Source: an uncultured Clostridium sp.
GTDB lineage: Bacteria; Bacillota; Clostridia; TANB77; CAG-508
Assembly: GCA_946565805.1 (NCBI GenBank)
Contig: CAMNWO010000009.1
Span: forward strand, 1-64,000
Reading direction: 5' to 3'
Length of the DNA stretch: 64,000 nucleotides
Part shown: positions 57,259 to 64,000 of the stretch, one piece after another
How positions within the stretch are numbered: the stretch's first letter is position 1
Layout: every line of letters starts with the position of its first letter
The notes under the pieces: generated by a model
Told to the model about the DNA's origin: nothing
Database searches by the model: none
What the model saw: the letters and a program-made list of their open reading frames with translations, nothing else
Program-made: the position numbers and the translations under genes

Positions 57259-58140
57259 TTATGCTCTTGGATGAGCTTTTCTATAAACGTTTTTTATTCC
57301 TTCATCTTGGAATTGCATATACACTTGTGTTGAAGAAATATCTGAATGTCCAAGCATAGTTTGAATTGCTTTTAAGTCTGCTCCATTTTGTAAAAGGTGT
57401 GTTGCAAAAGAATGTCTTAATACATGTGGTGTAATTTCCTTTGTAATGTGAGCTTGTTCTTTATAGAATTTAATAATTTTCCAAAATCCTTGTCTTGTTA
57501 ATCTTCCACCATTGATATTAACAAATAATGCCTGTTCTCCTTCTGTTTTTATTAAAATCTCTCTTGCTTCTTCTACATATTCTTTTAATGCTTTTAATGA
57601 CATATTTCCTAATGGTATGTTACGTTGTTTGTTTCCATGTTTACAGGTTACATATCCTTCTTCTAAATTGATATCTTCCATATTAAGAGATATAATTTCT
57701 GTTACTCTCATTCCTGTCGCATAAGCAAATTCAAGCATTGCTTTATCACGAATTCCTTTTAAGTCAATATCTTTTGGTTGTTCCAATAATAATTCAACTT
57801 CTTTTGATGTTAATACACTAGGAACTCTTTTTTCAATTTTTGGTGATTGAATATTTTGTGTTGGATCTACTTTTACTTTTTTGCTTTTTAATACAAATTG
57901 ATAAAATGAACGTATAGATGCAATACATCTAGAAATGCTAGATGCTTTTTTTCCTTCTTCTTGCAATTCTCTAATATAATCTTTAATGTCATCTTCTTTT
58001 ACTCGATTGTAATGAAGTTCACATGCTTCTAAATATTTTCTAAATTGCTTTAAATCTCTTTTATAAGATTGTAATGTGTTCTCTGATAGCTTTCTATCGT
58101 TTTCTAAAAAATTAAAAAAATACTTTAACTGTCTTTCCAT
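57259..58140 (-). CDS. xerD: Site-specific tyrosine recombinase XerD
   Basis: 293 aa. SAM-like N-terminal domain (KYFFNFLENDRKLSENTLQS) then the catalytic core with the Arg in ATGMRVTEIISL, TPHVLRHSFATHLLQNGADL (HxxR), GHSDISSTQVYMQF (His and nucleophile Tyr). It resolves chromosome dimers at dif with a partner. There are no integrase-like extensions or attachment sites nearby, and spoIIM is the neighbour, so this is a housekeeping recombinase. Confidence 0.93.
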   Translation of the reverse strand: MERQLKYFFNFLENDRKLSENTLQSYKRDLKQFRKYLEACELHYNRVKEDDIKDYIRELQEEGKKASSISRCIASIRSFYQFVLKSKKVKVDPTQNIQSPKIEKRVPSVLTSKEVELLLEQPKDIDLKGIRDKAMLEFAYATGMRVTEIISLNMEDINLEEGYVTCKHGNKQRNIPLGNMSLKALKEYVEEAREILIKTEGEQALFVNINGGRLTRQGFWKIIKFYKEQAHITKEITPHVLRHSFATHLLQNGADLKAIQTMLGHSDISSTQVYMQFQDEGIKNVYRKAHPRA

Positions 58141-58247
58141 TTATTTTTTCCCCTACCTCTTGTTATAATTTAAAATAATCTATTAACATAAACTACATAT
58201 GTTATATCAAAGAATTTTAAAATTGTAAATACATTTTTCAATATTTT

Positions 58248-58886
58248 TTAAAAATATTTTATACATCCTTTTAAAAAACTCATTGATATAAAAATTTCTA
58301 TCACTGATGCTACTACTAATACTAATAACATAATAAAAGAGAATACTGTATGCCTAACAATTTCTATCTTCACATTTTCTTTATTCCTATCTTTTACAAT
58401 CGATTTATATAATTTAAATCCGCTAACAGCTAATGCTAAGATAGCTGGTATCAACAAAATATTTTGAACCAAAAGCAATAGCAATGCAAATAGTAAACCT
58501 TGTGGTAATCCCATAATGGTAATACATATTGCAATCGTGTATCCTAGGCAAAACCCTCGATACAACACCAGTCCAAAAACAATTGGTATTCCTATTACAG
58601 TTGTACCAAAGAACCACAAAACAATAGCAAGTAATATATTTTGTCCCATACTATTTTTCAGCAATTCTATATGATTTAAACTTTCTATATTTTTCATTTT
58701 TTCAATAAAATTATTTAAATACGATGTAATCTCTGTCTTTTGTCCTTCTTGTATTTGATTAATAAAAAGAACTCCTAGAAATATTCCTATTATAAATATC
58801 AATGTTACTAAAATATATTCCTTTTTGTTATTTCTAACATGTTCTCTTACAATTTCTAATAACTTTACTCGTTTGTCTCTCTTCAT
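58248..58886 (-). CDS. spoIIM: Stage II sporulation protein M
   Basis: 212 aa with five membrane segments. EYILVTLIFIIGIFLGVLFI near the N terminus and VIGIPIVFGLVLYRGFCLGY in the centre are the SpoIIM family pattern. SpoIIM is part of the engulfment machinery with SpoIID and SpoIIP. The pairing with xerD is frequent in Clostridia. Confidence 0.93.
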   Translation of the reverse strand: MKRDKRVKLLEIVREHVRNNKKEYILVTLIFIIGIFLGVLFINQIQEGQKTEITSYLNNFIEKMKNIESLNHIELLKNSMGQNILLAIVLWFFGTTVIGIPIVFGLVLYRGFCLGYTIAICITIMGLPQGLLFALLLLLVQNILLIPAILALAVSGFKLYKSIVKDRNKENVKIEIVRHTVFSFIMLLVLVVASVIEIFISMSFLKGCIKYF

Positions 58887-58955
58887 AAAATTTCTCCTTA
58901 TCTTTATACATAATGTGTATTCGACAAGGAAATTTTTAGAACTCTAAAAGCGATG

Positions 58956-59143
58956 ATTTTTGAGACAAAAGGCAGGTCTTGACTGAGACAAAGGGGGACA
59001 GGTCTTGACTGTCTCATTTTTTTAAGTAAAATAATTTTTACTAGAAATATAAAAAATGAGACAGTCAAGACCTGTCCCCCTTTGTCTCAGTCAAGACCTG
59101 TCCCCCTTTGTCTCAGTCAAGACCTGTCCCTTTGTCTCAAAAT
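58956..59143. repeat. GACAGGTCTTGACTG tandem and inverted repeat
   Basis: Units TTTGAGACAAAAGGCAGGTC and TTGACTGAGACAAAGGGGGA on the left and about three CAGTCAAGACCTGTCCCCC units on the right, around an AT-rich spacer. The unit count is unequal, as in the 42.8 kb copy. Confidence 0.92.
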
Positions 59144-59149
59144 TATCGC

Positions 59150-60340
59150 CTAAGCTTTTACTTTTCCATAGTTTCCTCCACCACCAGAATGGATTTGCAT
59201 TTTTCCTTCTCTAGCATTTACAATATGGTTTGCTACTTTTTCTCCTACTACAGCTTCAATATCATCCTTGGATAATTTGTGTAATATGTTCATTTCTGTT
59301 TCAAAAGTTCCTAACAATTTATCTATGGTTTTTCCCCCTACTCCTGGTATAAAACCAAGTGGTACTTGATAAATATAAGGTGGTCTATTTTCTGGACTTT
59401 TCGTTTCTTTTTTATCTTTGATTAATTCAATTCTATCAAAAACACCAAAGGTTACATTTTTCCCTCCGCACATTGGACAAGTTTCTACTGGTTCTTTGGT
59501 TTCGATGGAATCTTCACAGTCATCACAATAGGTTCTATGATATTTTCCAAGCTTTGGATCTAATCCATAATTCGCAATTACTTTTCTTCCTTCTTCATTC
59601 TTTAATGCCATTACAATTTCTTTAAATGAAATATCTTCTACTTGCATTTTATTGTATTCTCTAGCAATTTTAGGTAATGAATGAGCATCTGAATTCGTTA
59701 CAAATGTTCTCGTTTCTAATTCTGAAATGGTATCTGCTAAATAGGTATCGGAACTTAGACCTAATTCAATGGCAAATATTTTATTGAATTTTTCTTTGAA
59801 TATATTTTCTAATCTATCAGTACAATTTCCATAGTAACTTTTGTGAGGTGTAAATACATGAGCTGGAATTAGTATTCCGTTGTATTTTTCTACTATATCA
59901 ATTAAATCATATCCAGATAAATCTGTTCTTTGTGTACTTAGGGTTATATTTTTCAAATGATGACTTAATTCATTGGAAAATCCCTTAATATCTTTTAAGT
60001 GTGGAAAAAAACATACATTGTGAGCACTTCCACATTTTCCATTTCTTCCTTTTTCTGATGTTTCTACTTCACTCCCTAAAAGGATACATACTTTGTCTTT
60101 ATAGATAATTCCTCCATCTTCTAATTCATATGCTTCTCCTGTTTTTAAAAAGTTCTCAATATCTTCTATCACATAAGGTGATGCACAGTCAATAATTCCA
60201 ACTACATTGATTCCTTTTCTGTCAGCACATTCTTTAGCAATATTAGCAAAGTTTAAGCTTCTTGCTGCTGTTATTTTAATTGGTTTTCCATTTTCACTTC
60301 TTCCTATGTGTACATGTAAATCTGCAAATATCTCGTACAT
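59150..60340 (-). CDS. EndoQ-like PHP endonuclease
   Basis: 396 aa. PHP motif FADLHVHIGRSENGKPI, then CGSAHNVCFFPHLKDI, LIPAHVFTPHKSYYGNC and TNSDAHSLPKIAREYN with the metal His/Asp residues, a Cys4 zinc finger (YCDDCED, CPMCGG) and a helix-hairpin-helix (PGVGGKTIDKLLG). This is the domain order of endonuclease Q, which nicks DNA 5' to deaminated bases. The ATG at 60340 follows AAAGGAAGAAAAAA. Confidence 0.85.
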   Translation of the reverse strand: MYEIFADLHVHIGRSENGKPIKITAARSLNFANIAKECADRKGINVVGIIDCASPYVIEDIENFLKTGEAYELEDGGIIYKDKVCILLGSEVETSEKGRNGKCGSAHNVCFFPHLKDIKGFSNELSHHLKNITLSTQRTDLSGYDLIDIVEKYNGILIPAHVFTPHKSYYGNCTDRLENIFKEKFNKIFAIELGLSSDTYLADTISELETRTFVTNSDAHSLPKIAREYNKMQVEDISFKEIVMALKNEEGRKVIANYGLDPKLGKYHRTYCDDCEDSIETKEPVETCPMCGGKNVTFGVFDRIELIKDKKETKSPENRPPYIYQVPLGFIPGVGGKTIDKLLGTFETEMNILHKLSKDDIEAVVGEKVANHIVNAREGKMQIHSGGGGNYGKVKA

Positions 60341-60394
60341 TTTTTTCTTCCTTTCTAAAATAAAGCCAAAAGGATAAGTCCCTTTTGGCAATTT

Positions 60395-61183
60395 TTATTC
60401 TGTTTCTGTTTCGGCCTGTATATGTGCCATTATTTTTCTTGTAGTCTCCTCACTAAATAGTGGTCGATTAGATTTTTCTATTTTGCTAAACATTTCTTCT
60501 GCTATTTCTTCATTTTGTTCTGCTATTAATTTATCTATTTTAGGTTGATATTCATACGCTATTTTTTGAATAAATTTGGTTAGTTCTTCTGTTTCATTAT
60601 ACATTTTTACTAACTTTCTTAATGCTGTCATATTTCCTACTTCTCCAGTATGTATTTTTTCTAAGAAATTAACAAATTCTATAAAAGTAGGTAAGTATCG
60701 ATTGTATTCTGATTTTAGATTTCTATGTTCTAGTAATACTAGTGCTTCGTCTGGTTTGAATCCAATTCTTTCTGGCCTGTCTAATAGCATTCCTCCAAAT
60801 TGTTCTACTAATTCTAATATGTCACTTTCTCTTTCTCTTGGATTGCTATTACTATATCGATTGATTTCTTCACATATTTTGCAAAATCTTTTTCCAAATC
60901 CCATTTCTCTTAAATAAGTAGCTCCCTCTTTTGCATAACTATGAATTTTATTAATATCTTGCGCATTCTCAACTTTTTTACAGTTACATAGCAAACTAGC
61001 TGTTAATATAAAGTTTTTATCTACTTCTATTTTAGAATAGTTTAAAAATAACCTTGCAATTTCTGTTTTAAAAATTACAGACTTATCGAAAAATATCTTA
61101 GCTTTTTTCGATAGATAATAGGTTATTTCCATTTTTGCTTCTAATTCTTCTTCCTCTAATATATAATCTGCAAAGGTATTCAT
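60395..61183 (-). CDS. Hypothetical helical protein, 262 aa
   Basis: All-helical and charged. A region with HSYAKEGATYLREMGFGKRF and CEEINRYSNSNPRERESDIL recalls an HD-type domain, but no HD pair is seen. It is 54 bases upstream of the EndoQ-like gene and probably in its operon. Function unknown. Confidence 0.7.
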   Translation of the reverse strand: MNTFADYILEEEELEAKMEITYYLSKKAKIFFDKSVIFKTEIARLFLNYSKIEVDKNFILTASLLCNCKKVENAQDINKIHSYAKEGATYLREMGFGKRFCKICEEINRYSNSNPRERESDILELVEQFGGMLLDRPERIGFKPDEALVLLEHRNLKSEYNRYLPTFIEFVNFLEKIHTGEVGNMTALRKLVKMYNETEELTKFIQKIAYEYQPKIDKLIAEQNEEIAEEMFSKIEKSNRPLFSEETTRKIMAHIQAETETE

Positions 61184-61283
61184 TTGCTTCCTCCTCTACA
61201 ATTCTATTATACTGAATCCGACAAAATATTTCAATTGTTTTTCATAATGTCATAAAAATGTAATAATTTATTTTTTCAAAAGT

Positions 61284-61712
61284 TTATTTAATCGCATTTC
61301 TAGCCAACTCATCACATCGATTGTTATATTCGTTATCACTATGCCCTTTCACTTTATGAAATTTCACTTTATGTGTTTTAGTTAGTTCATGCAATTCTTT
61401 CCAAAGTTCTTGATTTTTTACAGGGTCTTTTCCTGCTGTTTTCCAGTTGTTTTTTACCCAGTTATAAATCCACCCTTGTTCAAAAGCATTTACCACATAA
61501 GCACTGTCACTATATAAATCCACCTCACATGGATATTTTAGGAGTTTTAATCCTTCTATAACAGCTGTTAATTCCATTACATTATTGGTAGTATTTTCCT
61601 TTCCTCCTGAGATTTCTTTTTTAATTTCCTTGTACATCAAAATGGCTCCCCATCCTCCTGGTCCTGGATTTCCTGAACAAGCACCATCGGTATAAATAAC
61701 AACTTTTTCCAT
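61284..61712 (-). CDS. rnhA: Ribonuclease HI
   Basis: 142 aa. [20 protein letters not shown] with the first catalytic Asp, the Glu in [10 protein letters not shown], the Asp in [13 protein letters not shown], and the His/Asp of [17 protein letters not shown]. It degrades RNA in RNA-DNA hybrids. Complete bacterial type with the basic protrusion ([20 protein letters not shown]). Confidence 0.96.
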   Translation of the reverse strand: MEKVVIYTDGACSGNPGPGGWGAILMYKEIKKEISGGKENTTNNVMELTAVIEGLKLLKYPCEVDLYSDSAYVVNAFEQGWIYNWVKNNWKTAGKDPVKNQELWKELHELTKTHKVKFHKVKGHSDNEYNNRCDELARNAIK

Positions 61713-61796
61713 AAAATTACCCTTTCCATTGTTTTTTTCGTATTTTTATGATATTATTATAACATAAAAAGAAAGGAAAGCAAGAAGGGATTTTTT

Positions 61797-63032
61797 ATGA
61801 GTAAAGTTTTAGGTATCATTGCTGAATACAATCCTTTTCATAATGGGCATTTATATCATTTAGAAAAGGCAAAAAAAGATACAGGTTCTAATTATACAGT
61901 TGCCATCATGAGTGGGAACTTTACACAGCGTGGAAGCACGTCTTTAATTGATAAATGGTCAAAAGCAGAATCTGCTATTAGTTGTGGTGTTGACTTAGTA
62001 ATTGAGCTTCCTGTGTTATATGCTATTTCAAGTGCTGAGAATTTCGCAGAAGGAGCCATCAAAATTTTAGATTCTTTAAAAGTTGTTGACTATCTTTCTT
62101 TTGGTGCCGAAACTTCTGATATTGATGTGCTAGATAAATGTGCAGAAATTTTATATCGTGAACCAAGAGAATATAAAACCTTATTGTCTCATGAATTAAA
62201 AAAAGGACTTTCTTTTCCTAAGGCTCGTGAAAATGCACTTATGATGTATTTAAATGATATTCGAAGATTTGCCAATGTGCTTTCTTATCCAAATAATATC
62301 TTAGGAATTGAATATCTTAAAGCTATGAAAAAATTAAAAAGTAATCTTCATCCTTATAGCATTGCTAGATTTGAAGTTGGTTACAATGATTTAAGTTATA
62401 CAGGAAATATTGCTAGTAGTACTGCCATTCGAAATATGATTAAAAATAATGGCTTTAATGCTTTGGCTAATCTTATGCCAGCATCTAGCTACGCTAATTT
62501 AGTAAAAAATTTAAAAGCAGGTCATCTTATTCCAGACATTTCCGTTTTTGAAAAAGAAATCATTTATATTTTAAGAAAAATGACGACTTTAGAAATTGCT
62601 GAATTGCCTGACGTATCCGAAGGATTAGAATTTGCTATCAAAAATGCTGTCAATTCTTGTAATACGATAACAGAATTTTTAAATATTATTAAATCCAAAC
62701 GCTATACTAATACACGCCTTCAACGAATTTTATTATATGCTTTGTTAGGAATTACGAAAAAAGATATGGCTATGTCTAGAAAAGCACAACCATATATTCG
62801 AGTTTTAGGTTTAAATAAAAAAGGCAAGTTCCTAATTTCTGAAATTGCAAAAGCCAATCCAAAACTTGAAATTATTACATCAGTAAAACGTTTTATTGAT
62901 GATAATTCCAATAAAAATTTGCAATTCATGTTAAATAAAGATATCGAAGCTACTAATATATATACTATCGGTTATGAAGAAGATTCTTTTAGTAATTTAG
63001 ATTTTACTAAAAAAATTGTTACTTTGCCTTAA
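61797..63032 (+). CDS. tmcAL: tRNA(Met) cytidine acetate ligase (TmcAL/YlbM)
   Basis: 411 aa. VLGIIAEYNPFHNGHLYHLE (nucleotidyl-transferase HxGH site), then MSGNFTQRGSTSLIDKWSKA and VDLVIELPVLYAISSAENFA, the TmcAL pattern. It acetylates the wobble cytidine of elongator tRNA-Met. AAAGAAAGGAAAGCAAG and a nearby TATTATTATAAC lie upstream of the ATG. There is no in-frame CGG. Confidence 0.93.
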   Translation: MSKVLGIIAEYNPFHNGHLYHLEKAKKDTGSNYTVAIMSGNFTQRGSTSLIDKWSKAESAISCGVDLVIELPVLYAISSAENFAEGAIKILDSLKVVDYLSFGAETSDIDVLDKCAEILYREPREYKTLLSHELKKGLSFPKARENALMMYLNDIRRFANVLSYPNNILGIEYLKAMKKLKSNLHPYSIARFEVGYNDLSYTGNIASSTAIRNMIKNNGFNALANLMPASSYANLVKNLKAGHLIPDISVFEKEIIYILRKMTTLEIAELPDVSEGLEFAIKNAVNSCNTITEFLNIIKSKRYTNTRLQRILLYALLGITKKDMAMSRKAQPYIRVLGLNKKGKFLISEIAKANPKLEIITSVKRFIDDNSNKNLQFMLNKDIEATNIYTIGYEEDSFSNLDFTKKIVTLP

Positions 63033-63037
63033 TATCA

Positions 63038-63080
63038 AAAAGAAACCTCTTTCCCAAAGGAAAGAGATTTCTTTTTTTGA
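63038..63080 (+). terminator. Terminator after tmcAL
   Basis: AGAAACCTCTTTCC and GGAAAGAGATTTCT form a stem followed by six T. Confidence 0.88.
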
Positions 63081-63094
63081 AAATAGGCATTTGC

Positions 63095-63472
63095 CTAACC
63101 TACCTGCATAATGTAGATATTGTTCGTCCACACACAATAGGTGTCATTCCCCATAGGCTCAACAACCTTGATTTTTCCTGTGCGACAACATTTCAGGTCC
63201 GGAATGCCATTGCAGAATTCTATTCTCATGCAATCACAGTTCTCTCCAACTTTTGGAGTTTCATTGGTAACAGCCAAATATGCTTTAATCTCATCAAACC
63301 AAACCGAATTAAACCAGCCTTCTACTCCATTTAGCTTATAGTTTGTCTGCCAGCCCCTTTCTTTTTCGTCGATGACTTTGTACAATTTGCCCTTAACCAA
63401 CTGTTTCGCATCAGAGCACTCCGCATAGCTCGTCATTCCACCATTATACCGTACGATTTTACTTTTCATCAT
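63095..63472 (-). CDS. Hypothetical protein, 125 aa, higher-GC codon use
   Basis: Starts MMKSKIVRYNGGMTSYAECS, then a compact strand-rich region with KLYKVIDEKERGWQTNYKLN, GVEGWFNSVWFDEI, and Cys residues near the C terminus (CDCMRIEFCNGIPDLKCCR). It uses more GC-ending codons than its neighbours, so it looks recently acquired. It has one in-frame CGG (63449-63451) in zero frame: GTA CGG TAT, where a shift would give an early stop. I do not know the function. Confidence 0.7.
   Translation of the reverse strand: MMKSKIVRYNGGMTSYAECSDAKQLVKGKLYKVIDEKERGWQTNYKLNGVEGWFNSVWFDEIKAYLAVTNETPKVGENCDCMRIEFCNGIPDLKCCRTGKIKVVEPMGNDTYCVWTNNIYIMQVG
63449..63451 (-). other. In-frame CGG that does not shift (GTA CGG TAT)
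   Basis: Codon 8 of the higher-GC gene, presumably Arg. A shift would give GGT ATA ATG GTG GAA TGA. Confidence 0.75.
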
Positions 63473-63675
63473 GTTTCTACCTCCAAATTTTTCTTAATTG
63501 CTATAGTTTCTTATAGTAAACACGAGGTCTACCTCTGATAAAGGCATTTAGCACTTATCTAGCTCTATTATACCATATTTTACATAAAAATGCAATTTTG
63601 TAGGTTGCCACACACAAAGTGTAAAAAAAATTATATAAGCTCCCCTTTGCTTGTCAAAGTCCAAAATTGAAAAAA
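63473..63675. other. Intergenic, nothing recognised
   Basis: AT-rich, with no repeat from the three families and no open frame supported by a ribosome binding site. Confidence 0.5.
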
Positions 63676-64000
63676 TTATCTGTTTACTATTTTATCTACT
63701 TCTCCATCTTTTAAGTAAATAATTTTGTCTGAGTTTTCAATCGTAGATTTTCTATGTGCTATAATAATTACCGTACTTTCTTTGGTTATTTTATCAATTA
63801 ACTTTTGAATTCTATCTTCTGTTTTTAAATCAATATTAGAAGTAGGTTCATCAAATATATAAATATTTGCCTTATGCAAAATAGCTCTTAAAAAAGCTAT
63901 CATTTGAAGCTGTCCATAGGACAATTTATTTTTCTCTATAATTTCTTCTAGTCCCCTCGGAAACTTATCTAAGACCTTTTCAAAACCAATTTCATTTGCC
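63676..64000 (-). CDS. ABC transporter ATP-binding domain, C-terminal part (runs off the window)
   Basis: The open frame continues to the right edge. KLSYGQLQMIAFLRAILHKA is the ABC signature region, IYIFDEPTSNIDLKTEDRIQ the Walker B and D-loop, and VIIIAHRKSTIENSDKI the H-loop. This is the C-terminal end of an exporter-type ATPase; the membrane domain should lie beyond 64000. Confidence 0.88.
   Translation of the reverse strand, partial: ANEIGFEKVLDKFPRGLEEIIEKNKLSYGQLQMIAFLRAILHKANIYIFDEPTSNIDLKTEDRIQKLIDKITKESTVIIIAHRKSTIENSDKIIYLKDGEVDKIVNR

Noticed and set aside
57259..58140. XerD as a phage or island integrase
   Set aside because: No attachment repeats, no phage genes and a conserved housekeeping neighbour (spoIIM).

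Overview
The window looks like a chromosomal segment of a strongly AT-rich, Gram-positive, endospore-forming Clostridia-like bacterium (Bacillota). It carries PolC, a glycine T-box ahead of glyS, and the sporulation genes spoIIM, ylbJ, a dipicolinate synthase A gene, an H-type small acid-soluble spore protein and a SleB-like hydrolase. I cannot name the species. Most genes are on the minus strand; the plus strand carries a few single genes and one tRNA-Trp.

The main result is a recoding pattern. Twelve genes appear broken, by sixteen single-base frameshifts in total. Every break is the same event: an in-frame CGG after which the correct reading frame resumes one base later, so that CGGN occupies the place of one glycine codon GGN (13 CGGA, 2 CGGT, 1 CGGG). 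The genes include polC (three sites), polA, murB, maf, an M23 endopeptidase (two sites), a glycogen-debranching-type gene, a lytic transglycosylase, a GT-C glycosyltransferase, a formylglycine-generating-enzyme-like gene, an HD protein, a cadherin-like membrane protein and a transglutaminase-like gene (two sites). Many of the restored glycines are family-conserved, and several catalytic regions can be reached only through the shift. I found no in-frame CGG in the other housekeeping genes. Five in-frame CGG codons, in four small accessory or hypothetical genes, cannot shift and must be read normally; three of these follow AAA. The simplest reading is genome-wide +1 decoding at CGG, either by a quadruplet-reading tRNA-Gly or by slippage at an unassigned codon. 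A systematic sequence error remains the main alternative and must be excluded from raw reads.

Layout: 0.2-5.1 kb, a membrane protein, rlmB, lepA and a rhodanese. 5.5-11.3 kb, an accessory stretch with two paralogous transglutaminase/YwqK-like genes, a DUF1294 protein, an HD hydrolase, DUF4236 and a small hypothetical. 11.5-16.3 kb, polC with a duplicated OB fold. 16.4-20.8 kb, a prepilin-like secreted protein, a Cys-rich microprotein, nagZ, a cadherin-like membrane protein and maf. 21-29.9 kb, peptidase U32, an RNHCP protein, a TGS-nucleoside kinase, sspH, T-box-glyS, tRNA-Trp, an M23 endopeptidase, a zinc-ribbon protein and efp. 29.9-39.8 kb, an aminopeptidase, prepilin peptidase, yqeG, a SleB-like hydrolase, holA, a debranching-type gene, yvcK and murB. 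40-51.3 kb, a prepilin-FGE fusion, ylbJ, uppP, dpsA, a TPR protein, a lytic transglycosylase, polA and a GT-C. 51.4-64 kb, queH, DUF3592, ruvB, an LtaS-like enzyme, an Alg13/14-like pair, xerD, spoIIM, an EndoQ-like nuclease, rnhA, tmcAL, a compositionally foreign small gene and the end of an ABC ATPase.

Three families of short intergenic repeats punctuate the operons: long inverted repeats built from GAGACGGTT/GGGGACAG units, a GTTTAAATGGCAAC hairpin, and a GTGTCCCTAA element sitting just after three gene stops.
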